This document shows, in pieces, positions 25,191-37,900 of a DNA stretch of 64,000 bases. The stretch lies in assembly GCF_000186865.1 (NCBI RefSeq), contig NW_008705565.1, positions 929,137 through 993,136 on the forward strand. The letters run 5' to 3'. Source of the DNA: Aureococcus anophagefferens (taxonomy: Eukaryota > Sar > Pelagophyceae > Pelagomonadales > Pelagomonadaceae). Position numbers and translations under genes: made by a program. Position 1 is the stretch's first letter, and each line of letters starts with the position of its first letter. The notes beneath the pieces are model-generated. The model did no database searches. It was not told where the DNA came from and saw only the letters and a program-made list of their open reading frames with translations.

Positions 25191-27110
25191 TTACGCCTGG
25201 CCGATGGCGACGAGCGCGCGCTGGCGCTCGCGCGGGTCCTGGGCCCAGGGGCAGCGGGGCCGGCCGCCGCCGCCGAGGTCGTCGGCCATCTTGTCGAGCT
25301 GGCCGCTCTTCGTGTTGAGGTTCGACGAGTCGAGCGTGTCGTGCTCGATCTTGAACTGCTTCGGCAGCGATATGCGCTCGTCGAGGTCCTCGAAGAGCTC
25401 GACGTTGGCCTTGTCGCGGCGCTGGATGCGCCGGTGGCGCCGGTTGTGGTCCTCGAACCACGCGTCGTTCTGGAGCTGGTCCGCGATGATCGAGTTGACC
25501 TTCTCCAAATGCAACGCCTTGATGGCCGACGACTTGGACAACACCGAGGACCGCCGCCGGTCCACGACCGTCTCCGCCGTGTTCATCATGGGCGCGCCGT
25601 AGGTCTCGTGGGAGAACGTCTCCGCCATCATGTTCTTCATCATCTCCGAGATCTCGTGGTGGATCAGCCCGAACTCGGCCGGGTTCGCCGTGAGCCAGCC
25701 GTTGGCGACGCGCACGCAGGTCGGGCAGAACTCCGTGTTGTTGCGGCAGTACTTGCAGCGGCTCAGCGCGACGTTGAGCTCCGCGCGCGCCGCGTCGCGC
25801 TCCTCGGCGGTCTGCGCGGCCTCGCGCAATTCGGCGACGGTCTTGTTCTTCAGCAGNNNNNNNNNNNNNNNNNNNNNNNNNNNNNNNNNNNNNNNNNNNN
25901 NNNNNNCCATCATCACGGACGAGTTCACCGCCGTCACGGAGCCGCGCTGCCGCCGGTCGGCGTGGTGCGAGTCGCGGCGCCGCGGCGCGGTCGCCGCGCG
26001 GCGCGCGTCCAAAAAGCCCTCGACGATCTTGTGCGCCTTGCTCCCGGCGACCGTGGCGTGGACCGCGCCCTTGAAGTGGGCCCGGGCGCCCGCGTTGCGC
26101 TTGCCCTTCTTGCCCTTCCGGCCGTTCGGCGTCGCCTCCTCCGCGGAGCGGTCGTCGTCGTCGTCGTCGCACCACTGCGTGACGAGCACGCCGCCGGCGA
26201 CCTCGCCGAGCCCCCCCTCCGTGCCCTCGGCCTGGGAGTTGCGCCGCCCCGACGCGTTGCCGCCCTTGGGGTCCCACTTGGGGCCCCGGCGCTTCACGGG
26301 CACGAGGAGCTGGGGCGCGACGCCCGCGCGGTGCGTCGCCGCGGGGACGACGACGCACGAGTTGTTCGCGATGGTCTGCGCCTGGGCCTCGTGCTGCGCG
26401 CGCTCGAAGCGGGCGCCCAGCCGGTCCTCGGGCTCGAAGCCCAGGGCCGACGCGGGCCCGTGGGCGCCCTTGCTCGCGTGGGACCCCGCGGCGCCGGACG
26501 CGTCGTCGCCGTCGTGGCGGCCCTCGCGCTTCTCGCGCGCGCGCACCTCCTTGAGCCGCTTCGCCGTGCGGTGCACGTCCACGATGGTCCCCCGCGCCGC
26601 CGTGCCCCGGCGCACGTGGCGCTGGCGCGGCGCGTGCGTCTTGCCGTAGGTCATGTTGAACGAGCTCAAGCGCCGCTTCTGCTTCTCCCAGGGGAACGGG
26701 TTCCGCGCGGGCCGCACGACGTCCAGACCCGCGGAGACGATGCGCTTCTGGAGGAGCGTCAGGTGGTCGTACTCGCCCATGGTCAGCGGCGGCTCGCTGG
26801 CCGACGGCTGCGACCGGTGCCGCGCGAGGAGCTGGAGGTAGACGTTGAAATCGCCCTCGGCGAGGTCCGCGGTCTTCCGGAAGGGCCCCGCGGCCCAGTA
26901 GCGCTCCCAGGCCTCCTTCTGGTCCTTGGACCGGTTCTTGAGGTTCGCGTGGCGCGTCGTCACGGACATGCGCCGGCTCGGCATCTTCCTCGTGCCGCCG
27001 GGCGTCATGGAGCTGCCGCCGCCGGACGACACGATGCCGCTCAGCGACGCATCCTCCTTGGCCGCCGGCGTCTCGGGGCGCGCGGCCTTCTGCGGCGTCT
27101 CCGTCCCCAT
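25191..27110 (-). CDS. Hypothetical protein interrupted by an assembly gap
   Basis: The frame is open on both sides of a 50-N gap (25857-25906); the true number of missing residues is unknown. Before the gap the protein is basic and low-complexity (RRMSVTTRHANLKNRSKDQ), with a short Asp run. After it comes a Cys pattern CKYCRNNTEFCPTC that could bind zinc, and then a helical charged C-terminus. I do not recognise the family. Start ATG 27110; it is divergent from the dynein gene, the two starts being about 255 bases apart. Confidence 0.6.
   Translation of the reverse strand: MGTETPQKAARPETPAAKEDASLSGIVSSGGGSSMTPGGTRKMPSRRMSVTTRHANLKNRSKDQKEAWERYWAAGPFRKTADLAEGDFNVYLQLLARHRSQPSASEPPLTMGEYDHLTLLQKRIVSAGLDVVRPARNPFPWEKQKRRLSSFNMTYGKTHAPRQRHVRRGTAARGTIVDVHRTAKRLKEVRAREKREGRHDGDDASGAAGSHASKGAHGPASALGFEPEDRLGARFERAQHEAQAQTIANNSCVVVPAATHRAGVAPQLLVPVKRRGPKWDPKGGNASGRRNSQAEGTEGGLGEVAGGVLVTQWCDDDDDDRSAEEATPNGRKGKKGKRNAGARAHFKGAVHATVAGSKAHKIVEGFLDARRAATAPRRRDSHHADRRQRGSVTAVNSSVMMXXXXXXXXXXXXXXXXXLLKNKTVAELREAAQTAEERDAARAELNVALSRCKYCRNNTEFCPTCVRVANGWLTANPAEFGLIHHEISEMMKNMMAETFSHETYGAPMMNTAETVVDRRRSSVLSKSSAIKALHLEKVNSIIADQLQNDAWFEDHNRRHRRIQRRDKANVELFEDLDERISLPKQFKIEHDTLDSSNLNTKSGQLDKMADDLGGGGRPRCPWAQDPRERQRALVAIGQA
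25857..25906. other. Assembly gap of 50 N
   Basis: Fifty unknown bases inside the coding frame of the 25191-27110 gene. A round number of N usually marks a gap of unknown size. Confidence 0.99.
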
Positions 27111-27364
27111 GGTCGGCGCGACCGAGGGCCCTAAACGGCGCGGCTTCCGGCCGGCTCTCGCATCGTCTTCGAGCGCGCTGATCGATACAACTTCACGACA
27201 TCTTCACCATGCAGATCATGTTACCCATGTTAACATTTGAACGCTGCCCGGAGGCAGCGCCGTCGGCTCTGCCCGACGCGGCTGCGCCAGCGCCGTCGGT
27301 GCGGCCGGCCGTCGGCGCGGACCCGCAGCGATCGCCGCGCGCGGCGGCCGCGCGCGCGCGCACC

Positions 27365-28759
27365 ATGGCCGACGGCGAGCGCCGGCCGTCCAACTCGTCG
27401 AAGACCATGCCGGCCAAGAAGGCCGGCGTGCCGCGCCAGGCCAAGCCCAAACCCAAAAAGTACGAGGGCCGGCCGAACACGGCAGCGGCGCAGGGCCGCG
27501 CCATCGCCTTCACGACCGAGGACGAGTTCATCGACCGCTTCAACGACCCGGCGGAGGACGACGGCACGCGCGGCATGCTCCGCCACTACACCGACGGCTT
27601 CCGCTACACCGTGTCCAAGCCGACGCCCAAGTTCCCCAAGAAGCCGAAGAACACGGGCATGTTCGGCTCCGCGAGCGCGCCGGCCCTCGACGCGCCGGAG
27701 CGCGTCTCCCTCGTGTCGGCGCCCGCGCCGCCGCCGAAGGTCGTCGTCGAGCGCGCCGAGCCGGCCCCTAAAGCTCCCGACGACGCCGACTCCGAGGAGT
27801 CGAGCGTCGCGAACAAGGCCATGACCCAGGTCGTCGCGCGCGTGAAGCTGTCCAAGGAGCGCCAGGCCGAGATCGACAAGGAGCGCAAAGACGCGCGGCG
27901 CGCGGAGCTGAGCAAGATGTCGCTCGGCGACGCGCTCCGCGAGCTCATGGCCGACTGGGCGTCGACGACGGAGGGCGGCGCCATCCTGCGGCACGTGCCG
28001 GCCCTCCCGCTGGGCATCTTCGACGACGCGGACCACGTCGAGGTCGCGGGCCGCGCGTGGAAGCGGCGGCCCAAGGGCAGCGCGAACGAGCGGTGGGCCG
28101 TGGCGCTGCGCAGCGACGACATCGGCGAGGAGGACGACTACAAGACGCACCACCACCACGCCGTCGACTCCTGGACGCGGCGTCTGGGCACCTGGTGCCC
28201 CTGCGTCGTGCTCACGCACGGCGACGAGTCGCGGCCCGAGTCGGCGCTCGCGCGGCTCCGCGCGACGGGCGAGGACCACCTCGTGGAGTGGGCGGACAAG
28301 TACAACGTCGAGGCGCGCGCGTCCTGGGCGGCCCAGGCCTGGGTGCCCGCCGTGGCCGTCGTCGGCGTCTGGCAGGACCGCTTCACGGCGGCCGCGCGGC
28401 TCCAGGGCGCGCTCGCGCGACGGGCCGCGTGCGAGGAGCGGCTGCGGTTGCGCCACTTCTTCGAGTCGGCGCCGGAGAGTGCCTTGGTCGTCGCGCCCTT
28501 GTTCGCCGACCTCTTCCCGAAGTTGCCGGACGCCATGCGGGCCATGATCGTCGACATGCCGCGCGCGCGGCTCTCCCGGGCCGAACTCTTGCCCGAGGTC
28601 GCCGCGCAGTTGCGGGAGATCGAGCGCGACTACGGCGTCGCCATGCGCGGCCACGTCTTCGGCGAGGTCGCCAAAGCGGGCCGCGACGGGGGCGGCCCCG
28701 CCGTGGACCGCTGGCTGCTCAGCTCCGACAAGACGCTGGACCTCGACGCGTTGGACGCC
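27365..28759 (+). CDS. Dynein heavy chain, exon 1 (N-terminal tail)
   Basis: Exon 1 encodes the first 465 residues if the ATG at 27365 (context CACCATGGCC) is used; an in-frame ATG at 27209 would add 52. It begins with a basic, Pro/Lys-rich disordered segment (GVPRQAKPKPKKYEGR), a short acidic stretch, and then helical sequence without a motif, as is usual for the variable dynein tail. It ends in GCC before a type B introner. Joining to exon 2 gives LDALDAVAVELAPGTTT in frame. No intron-like breaks occur inside the exon. Confidence 0.8.
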
Positions 28760-28970
28760 GTCGCCGTCTGTGTGGAATTCAACCACTGGTTCGGGTGGTC
28801 CTGACCAAACTCGAGAATTCTCTAGCTCGGTCAAATCGAAGTCGATTCGGCTGATTTTTGGACGAATCGATTGCTCTCGTCGAGTTCTCGAAGCACGGCC
28901 GAAGAGCTTGCGTCGAAACTGTCGCATATGCGCACATTGAAGTCGGGTTGAAGATTTGAATTCCACACAG
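28760..28970 (+). mobile_element. Introner element, type B, 211-nt intron between dynein exons 1 and 2
   Basis: The element is 203 bp (28768-28970) with perfect 15-bp inverted ends CTGTGTGGAATTCAA / TTGAATTCCACACAG, and perfect 8-bp target copies GTCGCCGT at 28760-28767 and 28971-28978. Splicing uses GT of the first target copy and AG of the terminal repeat. Without removal the frame hits a TGA at the end of FNHWFGWS. The sequence closely matches the esterase introner at 7996-8198. Confidence 0.95.
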
Positions 28971-31900
28971 GTCGCCGTCGAGCTCGCGCCGGGCACGACG
29001 ACCGCGGCGCTCGACGACTTCGTCAACGACGCGACGTTCCGCGACCGCGCGGCGACGCGGGCGCGCTACGACGAGGCGCGGTTCCGCCTCTGCGTGGCGT
29101 CGGGCGAGGCGTCGCTGCCCGCGTCGGCGCGCGCCGCGTCGGCGTACGTCGTCGTCGGCGACGCGAACCCGGCGGCGTCGCGCGTCGGCGAGGCCGCGAC
29201 GCCCCAGGCGCTCGACGCGTCGGGCAACGTCGTCCAGCTCCAGTACGGCGTGTCCGTGGGCGGCTACACGAAGCTGAGCGGCGCGCTCGCGGCCGGCGAC
29301 TTCGGCGACATGCCCGCGCCGTCGATCCTGGGCAGCGCGCCGGCGATGAAGGCCGTCCAGGTCGCCCAGGGCGTCAACGCGGATTTGGAATGCGAGTTCC
29401 TCAAGGTGACGCGCGACGCCGTGGTCTGCGTGTCGCCGTCGGCCTACAAGCGGCTCCACTTCGACGCGCTCGCGCGGTCGCTCGACGCGATCGAGCGCAA
29501 GTGGCCCAAGGCCGTCGCCGACGCCGTGCGCCACGCGCTGCTCGACGGGCCGCCGGAGTTCGACCCGACGGGCGTCGTCGCCGGCGACGGCTTCTTCGGC
29601 GACGAGCACCCGTCCGGCGGCGGCGCGAAGCCGTCGGCCGCGGCGGTCCGCGCGTCGCACCGCCAGGAGCCCCTGCGGCGGTTGCTCTTGCGCGTGCGCG
29701 CCATGATGTCGACGGAGCTGGACGTGATCCTACGGGCGGCCGTGGGCGACTACGTCGCGCTCGCGGAGAAGGCGTCCGACGACTCGGAGATCTTACGGCG
29801 GAAGACGTTCCTCAACAAGCCCTGGTTCCGCTTGGAATTAAAGATCGTGCCCCCGGAGGCGCCCGAGGAGGCGACGGAGACGCCCGCGCAGCGCGCGGCG
29901 AAGCGGCGCAAGTCCGTGCGCGCCTGGACCTTCGAGAAGATGGCGACGTTGAAGGAGGACGTCGGCGACGTCGAAGCGGCGCTCGCGGGCCCGCTCCACC
30001 GCATGTTCCAGGGCTGCAACAACATCCAGGACCCCTGCGGCTTGGTGCTCACGCAGCTCAAGTACGTGCCGCCGAACCCGATCCACAGCCCCTGGGACGG
30101 CAACATGCACCGCACGTCGGGCGTCATGGCGCCCGGCTGGGTGTCGTCCGCGCTGAGCCGCCTCGCGGCGTGCGCGACGACCGCGCGCAAGCCCGTGGAG
30201 CAGTACCTGAACCACGTCGGGACCGTGGTGCAGAAAGAGATCCGCGCGCGCGACTCCGCCGAGGCGTCGCAGATCCGCAACTACCGCGCGGTCCGCGAGC
30301 ACGACCTCACGGTCGAGGACGTCGAGGCGCTGAGCGCCGCGGGCGGCCCGCCGGAGGAGGAGGACGACGACGACGACCACGAGGGCGGCGACCAGTTTCG
30401 AGTGAAGGACGATTCGCTGGATAAGGAGGACGAGACGCCCGCGCTCCGCGCGGTCCGCGGCGCGATCACGCCCGGCGGCCTCGGGCCCGCGCCGCCGAGG
30501 CAGATCGTCGACGTCGGCGCCATCGCCAAGGAGCTGGAGTTGATGCGCCTGTCGGGCCAGCGCTGCGCCGACGGTCTGGACACGTCGCCGAACCGGGTGT
30601 GCGCGTTGGTGGAGGTCTCGGTGACCGCGGTGCGGGCCGAGCTCCTGAGGCAGCACGAGGAGCTCATGAACCAGATTCTGGACGCCCACGGCGAGCGCGC
30701 CTGCCAGATCGGCGAGTGGTGCGAGGAGCGCTGGAAGAAGATCCAGGCCGTGCTCGTCATCAACGCGAACGACGCGAGCACGACGGTGGCGCTCGAGACG
30801 TTCCTCGCGTGCCTGCCGAATTTCCTGGAGCCGTTGCTCAAGACGGCGACGGACGCCAACGAGCTCGCGCAGCTCTGCGCCCAGTACGGCCGCCCCCTGG
30901 AGCTTCTGGCGGGGTTGCAGGTGTCGCGCGCGGCGCTGAGCTGGGCGCCCAGAGTCAGATCCGCCGCGGACCGCGCGGCGACGGAGGCCGCGCGCGCGCG
31001 CAAGGAGCACGCGGAGCGGCTCAACGCGCTGCGCGACGCCTACGAGCACCGGCTGGCGGCCTGCGCCGCGCTCGTGCGCACGACGGCGCGCTACACGCCC
31101 CAGTTCCGCGGCGAGCGCGAGTTCCTCGGCGCCGCGGAAGAGATCGCGAGCCGCTACCACGACATGCACAAGTGCGACCACCGGCTGCGTTTACTGGTAG
31201 ACCAGTTGGTGAGATTGCGCAAAGCCGAAAAAGTCCTGCGCAAGTTCCCCCAGACGCCCAAGGCGCCGCTGCGGGCGCTGCGCATCGCCTTCGAGCCCCA
31301 CCTCCACGTCGCGCGCGCGTGCGAGCGCCACTTCCAGTTCGCGAACGCGCTGGACGCGCGGAAGCTCGGCGAGCCCGACGACGAGAAGGACTCGGGCGCG
31401 AAGCTCATGGCGTCCCTGCCGACGACGGTCAAGTGCGCGCGGCGCGCGCTCGAGCTCTTCGAGCGCCGCGTGGCCAAGCTCGAGGCGCGGAAGAAAGCGA
31501 AGAAGAAGGGCGGCTTCGCGAGCGCCATCGGCGGCGGCTCGTCGCCCGACGACGACGTCGACGCCTCCGAGGACGCGTCCCTCGTGGAGGCGGCGCTCAA
31601 GTGCGGCGCGCAGACCGTCGCGGAGCTGAGCGACGACGACGACGACCGCGGTAAGAAGAAGAAGCCGAAGAAGAAGGGCGACGAGGAAAAAAAGGCCGCG
31701 GACGACAGTTACGACCGGGAGAAGGAGTTCCCCGTCTGGGACAAGCTCGAGATCGCGCGCATGGTCGCGCGCATGGGCACGCGGCACCTCCAGCTCTGGG
31801 AGGGCATCGGCGACCTCGAGGTCGGCTGCGCGGACCCGCGGAAGAACGCGGACCGCCCCGCGGCGCTGCCGGAGCTGACCATCGTCCAGTTTTATGATCA

Positions 31901-34900
31901 CGGCGGCATGACAGCGCCCGACCTGCTCGGCGGGTCCGACGAGGTCTGGCTCACGCGCCAGGACAAGCTCTCGATGATCGAGATCTGGGGCGCGCGGCTC
32001 GAGGCGCGGCTCCAGACGGGCGGCATCGTCCAGAGCCGCAGGATCGGCGAGATCAACCGCTTCGAGGCCATCGTGAAGAACCGCTTCGAGATCGCGTCGC
32101 TCGCCGACGGCGTGCGGCGCGCGCGGCGCGCGCTGGCAGGCGCGCGGCGGCTCTGCGCGTTCTGGACGCGGCAGGCGCTGGAGATCCTACCCCACAAGGT
32201 GCCCAAGCCCCAGGACGACCCGAAGAAGCCGCGGCGCGTCGTCATCGCCGGGCCCAAGGTCGACAACGTCGAGCAGCTCCGGAGCTGCTTCGACGCGACG
32301 ATGCTCGATCTGGAGAGCTTGCGGTGCGAGCCCATGCCCATGGAGGACCCGCGGCGGTCCGCGAGCGCCAAGGCGCTGCGGGAGTTGGACGATCTGCGGA
32401 AGAATCTGAAGTTGGCGGAGACGACGCTCGACACGTGGATGTGCGTCCAGGAGCGGTGGATGAGCCTCTCGGGCGTCTTCGCCGCGGGCGGCGAGGAGCT
32501 CGCGCGGCAGCTGCCCGCGGAGAGTCGGCGCTACGCGCACGTCACGAAGCTGCTCGCCAAGGCCTGCAGCGCGGCGCGGGGCAAGGACGGCCTGGGCGAG
32601 CCCTACGTGATGTCGCTCCACGAGCGCGTGGGGCCCCTCGAGGACGCGCTGCGCGACGCGCTCGTCGACGTCGACGCGGTGACGCACGGCATGCGCGACT
32701 TCGTCGCCGCGCGGCGGTTGAGCTTCGCGCGCCTCTTCTTCATCCCCGAGCGCGAGCTCCTGGATCTGGTGCTCTCGGACAACAGCAGCCAGCCCGCGCT
32801 GGCCATCAAGCAGGCGAACGACTTCGCGGCGCGGTGCTTCCCGGGCGTGGACCGGCTGCGCTTCGACCCGACGAACGACTTCCGCGTCATCGCCATGGTC
32901 GGCGCCCTGCCGGCGCGCAAGGCCGTGCCGGCGGCGCAGCCCATGGACTACAAGGACGACGCGGAGATGCGCCTCGACGCGGCGCCGTCCGGGCGGCGCC
33001 TCGCCGACGACGACGGCGACTCGCTCGACGGCCACCTGGAGCAGGTCGGGTCGACGCAGTACGGCCGGGGGCGCCGCGGCGACGGGGCGCCCTTCGTCGA
33101 CGAATTGGTGCTCCGCGACGAGTCGGACGTGACCATCGCGGGCCGGCCGGAGATCTGGCTCGCGGAGCTCGAGAAGCACATGCGCTTCGCCATGCGCGAC
33201 GCGACGAAGCACGCGGCGCGGAGTCTGGACGCCATGCCCCGGGGCCAGTGGGCGCTGACCCACGCGCTCGCGCCGGGGTTGCTCGCCGCGCGCTGCGCGT
33301 TCAGCGCGGAGGCGGAGGCGCTGTTCCGCGACAAGGGCATCGTCGGGCCCCGGGAGCTGAAGCGGCGCCAGCTTTTACGCGTCGCGTCGCTGACGTTGGT
33401 ATTGCGCGACGCCGAGCTGCCGTTGGACCGCCTCGCGGCCGTCGCGTCGTTCGTGTCGCTCGAGCTCCACGGCCGCGACGTCGCGGAGGATCTCGTGGCC
33501 TCCGTGGCCGTCATGGCGTCGGACTTCACCTGGGCGCGCCACCTGCGCTTCTACTACGAGTCGCCGGAGGGCATTGTGCACGACGGCGGCCTGAACGGCG
33601 GCAAGGTCACCGCGGAGGCCGCGGTCGCGCGGCGCGTCTGCGGCGACGAGTACCGCGGCGGCGCGCCGCTCGCGCACGCGCACCTCGTCATCACGCCGAC
33701 GGCGGAGCGCTGCCTCCTGGGCTTGATGGCGGCGCTGCGGGGCGCCGGGGGCTGCGGCCTGCTCTACGGGCCGCCGGGCGGCGGCAAGTCGACGCTCGCC
33801 GCGGAGCTGGCGGTGGCGCTCGCCGCGCCGAGCTACCGCCTGGACGTCGCGGCCCGCGGCGCCGCGTCGCGGTCGTTGGAGCCCAAGAGCATGGGCCACA
33901 TCTTTAGAGGCGCGTTGGAGAGCGGCGCGTGGCTCCTGCTCGACGGTCTGGGCGCGGCGAGCCAGGACACGCTCAGCGCGTTGGGCCACCACCTCGGCGA
34001 GCTCCAGGCCGCGGTCCGCGTCCACGAGGGCGTCGACGCCGCCGCGACGGAGGACGGCGCGACGATGATGACGAACACGGGCCGCATGACCGTCGTCGCG
34101 CCGCGCGGCCGGGGAGCCCCGACGGGCGACGAGATCGACAAGGAGACGCAGCGCCAAAGCCTCGTGCCCCTCGAGCGGCGGCCGCCGCCGGGCTACGGCG
34201 ACGAGGGGGCCTGCGTCATCGGCGTCCTCGACAGCGACCCGTCCGGGCGCCAGGTCCCGCTGCCGGCGTCGCTCGGCGACCGGTTCCGGAGCGTGCACGC
34301 GCCGAAACCGCCGCTGGCCCTCGTCTGCGAACTGCTATTAGCGGCCAACGGCTTCACGCCCGGCGGCGCCAAGGAGGGCGGCCGCCGCTGCGCGACGGCC
34401 ATCGAGCTCCTCGGCGACTTGGACGACTTCGACACGACGTGGGCGTGCGCGGCCATCGGGAGCGACGCGGACCACTTCAAGACGCTCCAGGAGTCGGCGC
34501 CGGACGCCCACGCGCGGGGGCGCGCCAAGTGGGTCGCGGGCGCGTCCGCGGCGCGCGACAAGCCCCTGCGCATCGCGACGGCCTGCGCGCGCGTCGCCGC
34601 GAAGAGGCGCCACCGCATGGACGACGACGGCCTCGCGCTCGCGGGCGACGGGCCCCTGCTGCTCGACGCCTTCTACAAGGTCGCGCTGCCCTTGGTCGCC
34701 ACGGTGCCCCAGCGGCCGAACCGCAAGGGCCGGCGGCCCCAGGGGCCCGCGGCCGCGGACTACGACGAGCGCCGCGCGGCGATCGCGCTCTTGGAGGGCA
34801 TCGTCCGCGACGCCTTCGGGGAGGAGTGGATGTTCAAGACGTCGCTGACGACGGAGGGCGCCGTCATCGCCGCGGCGCCGCCGCGGCTCGAGCGGCCCTA

Positions 34901-37900
34901 CGTCGTCGAGCGCGCGCGGCGCGGCTTCGCGCTCGCGGGCTTCGACCCGAGGCCCGACGCGGTGGACCTGTTCGTCGAGGCGGACGCGGCGCTGGCGTCG
35001 CGCAACGCCTGCGCGATTCTAGGCCCGCCGGGCGTCGGCAAGTCGGCCACCGTCGAGGCCTTGTTTCGCGAGCACGAGGCGTCCTTCTCCGGCCGGCGGA
35101 CGCGGGCCGCGCGGCTCTACCGCGTCTATCCGCGGGCGCTGGACACGTCGGAGCTCTTCGGCGCGTTGGACCACCACGAGGTCTGGCAGCCCGGCGCCTT
35201 CGCGCGCGTCTTCGAGCTCCCCAAGGACGCGACGGACCGCCCGCGGCGCGCCCCGGCGGGGCAGGGCAACGAGGAGCGCGAGCCCGAGGCGCCGCCGGCG
35301 CTGGTCGTCCTCGACGGCCCGCTCCACTCGTCCTGGGCCGACGGCCTCTGCGCCGCCATCGACGCCCGCGTCGCCGAGGGCGGGCCCCACGCGACGGGCC
35401 GGTCCCTGTCGGCGTCGCAGCTGCCGGAGGTGCGGCCCCGGAGCTGCCCGCGCGTCGTCCTCGAGAGCGACGGCCTCGCGTCCGCGTCGCCCGCGCTCTG
35501 CGCGCGGCTCCACGTCGCACTCGCGCGGCGCCAGGACACGGGCTGCCAGATGCTGACGACCTTCGAGCGATTTTTGGGCGCCAAGACCATCGACTACGCG
35601 CCGAAGCTCGCGCCGAAGCTGGCCGCGGCGCTCGCGTTCCACGTGCCGTACGCGCGGAAGCTCCGGCGCGCGGTGACGGGAAGGCCCGCGCCGGGCGGCC
35701 GCGAGCGCCTCGACGGCGCCGCGGAGTGGTGCTGCGTGTCGACGGCCTTCGCCATCCTCGACGGACTGCTCGTCGCGCCGCTGCGGCCGCGCCACGGCAC
35801 GCCGATCCCGCCGGAGGACGCGTGCGAGCTCGCGCCGCAGGTCGCCGAGGCCGCGACGTGCTGGGCCGTGCTCTGGGCGTTCACGTCGTCGCTGGACGCG
35901 AAGCAGCGGCGCACCTTCGCCGCGTCCTACCACGCCACCATCACGGGCCGCGGGGAGCTCGTGGACCCCGCGCCGCCCGCGGGCGCGAGCCTCCTCGACT
36001 ACTGCCTCGACGTGGGCCGCAAGCGCTGGGTGCCCTGGCTCGACTGCCTGCCGGAGCGCGCGCGCAAGCCCGCGCGGCGGCCCAACGACCCCCTGGAGCT
36101 GCCCGCGGCGCCGCCGGGCCTCGCGGACCTCGTGCTGCCGACGCCCGCGGCCGTCGCGGCCGCGCGCCTCGGGCGATTGTGCGCGGTCGCGGCGCGGCGG
36201 CCGACGCTGCTCGTCGGCTCCTGCCACGACGGCGACGCCGTCGCCGGCGCCGGGGCGGCCCTCGCGGGCGCGCTGGGCTGCATCGAGGGCCCGGCGACGC
36301 TCTTCGACAAGGCCGAGCTCAAGCTGGAGGAGGAAGACGCCGAGGGCGACAAGGAGGGCGGGAGCCGCCCGGGGTCGACGCGCGCGTCGAGCCGGCCCGG
36401 GTCCACGGAGGCCAAGGCGCGGCCCATCGAGAAGAAGCAGAAGCCCAAGGAGGTGCCAACCCAACAAAAGGGCGACATGTGCCCGCCCGCGCTGCGGGAC
36501 CTGCACGTCGCCGTCGTCGACGCGAGCCCGGCGACGGCCGCGGGCGACGCGCGCTGCGCGGTCGAGAGCCGCCTGGAGCGGAAGCAGCGCAACTGCTTCG
36601 GCGCCGCGCCGGAGACGCGATTGCTCATCCGCATGGACGACATGAGTTTGCTGCCGAGCGACGACGCCGTCGCCGCGCGGTCGACGTGGGTCCCGGGCCT
36701 CGCGTCGGAGCTGCTGCGCCAGCTCGTCGACGACGGCACGTGGACCGCGGGCGAGCTGAGCCCCATGGCGCTCGACGACTCGGAGACGCGGCCGGGCGAC
36801 GTCGTCGAGGTCGAGGACGTGGGGATCTTGGCCACGGCCACCGACGGCAAGGCGCTCGACCGCGTCTGGGCGAACGCGGCGGACCGCGACGGCTGCTGCC
36901 TGGACCGCGTGGCGCCGCGGCTGCTGCGCCACTTCGCCGTCGTGCGCGTGGAGGACGCCGACGCGAACGCGCTGTCGACGGCCTTCGCGTCCATACTCAG
37001 AGACCACGTCGGCGGCGCGGGTTTAGGCGGGCGGTCCGTGCCCATCATCGGCAAGGCGACGACGCGCCTCGTCAACGCCTGCGCGGCGGCGGCGCGCAAC
37101 GACCTCATGGCGCGCGCGTCGGCGACGACGCCCGTGACGGCCGCGGCGCCGCGCGCGCTGCTCCTCGCGGGCGCGCTCGCGTACGGCCGCGCGGACGTCG
37201 TCCGGGTGCTGCAGGGCTTTCTAGGCGCCCAGCCGGAGGACCTGGGCAACGACGCCGCGGCCATGACGCGGCTCTGGGCCCACGAGGCGCGGCGCACGCT
37301 CGGCGACCGGCTGCCGGACCACGACGAGGGCCTGGACCGCCTGAAGTTCGAGGACCTCCTGAAGGACGCGGCCGCGGGCGCGTCCGGCTCGAACCCGTTG
37401 GGCGGCGACATGTGGGAGAACGTCGTCCCCCCGGACGAGGAGCTCGATTATGCCGACCTGCCGAGCGTGCGCCTCCTGGGCGACCGCAAGGACGACGACG
37501 GGAACACGGTCGCGACGGACGGCGCGCAGACGTTCGCGCCGGGCGGCCACCGCGACAGCGGCGTCTTCGACGGCGAGCTCGGCGCCGCGCCGGACAGGAT
37601 CGAGGACGGCGTCGACGACATCGGCAAGGACGAACACGCGGAGGAGCTCCCGGAGGAGGGCGAGGTCAGGAGCCGGCGCACGCAGGTCATGGACGACGCG
37701 ACGCACGAGCACAGCCACAGCGTCGACGTCGCGGACCACCACGACGACGAGGCCATGCGGAGCCACAAGACGCGGTCGACCGTGGGCGCCATCGTGACGC
37801 CGTCGCCCGAGCGCGTCGCCTACGCGCGCCTCGAGGGCGGCGACCGCGCGCGGCGCCAGCTCGTGCGCGAGGCGCGGTCCGTCGAGGCCGCGTTCGCGAT

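Noticed and set aside
31620..31700. Acidic/Lys repeats in the dynein taken as a frameshift or repeat error
   Set aside because: The frame stays open through them, and dynein sequence resumes on both sides; low-complexity linkers are common in this gene.
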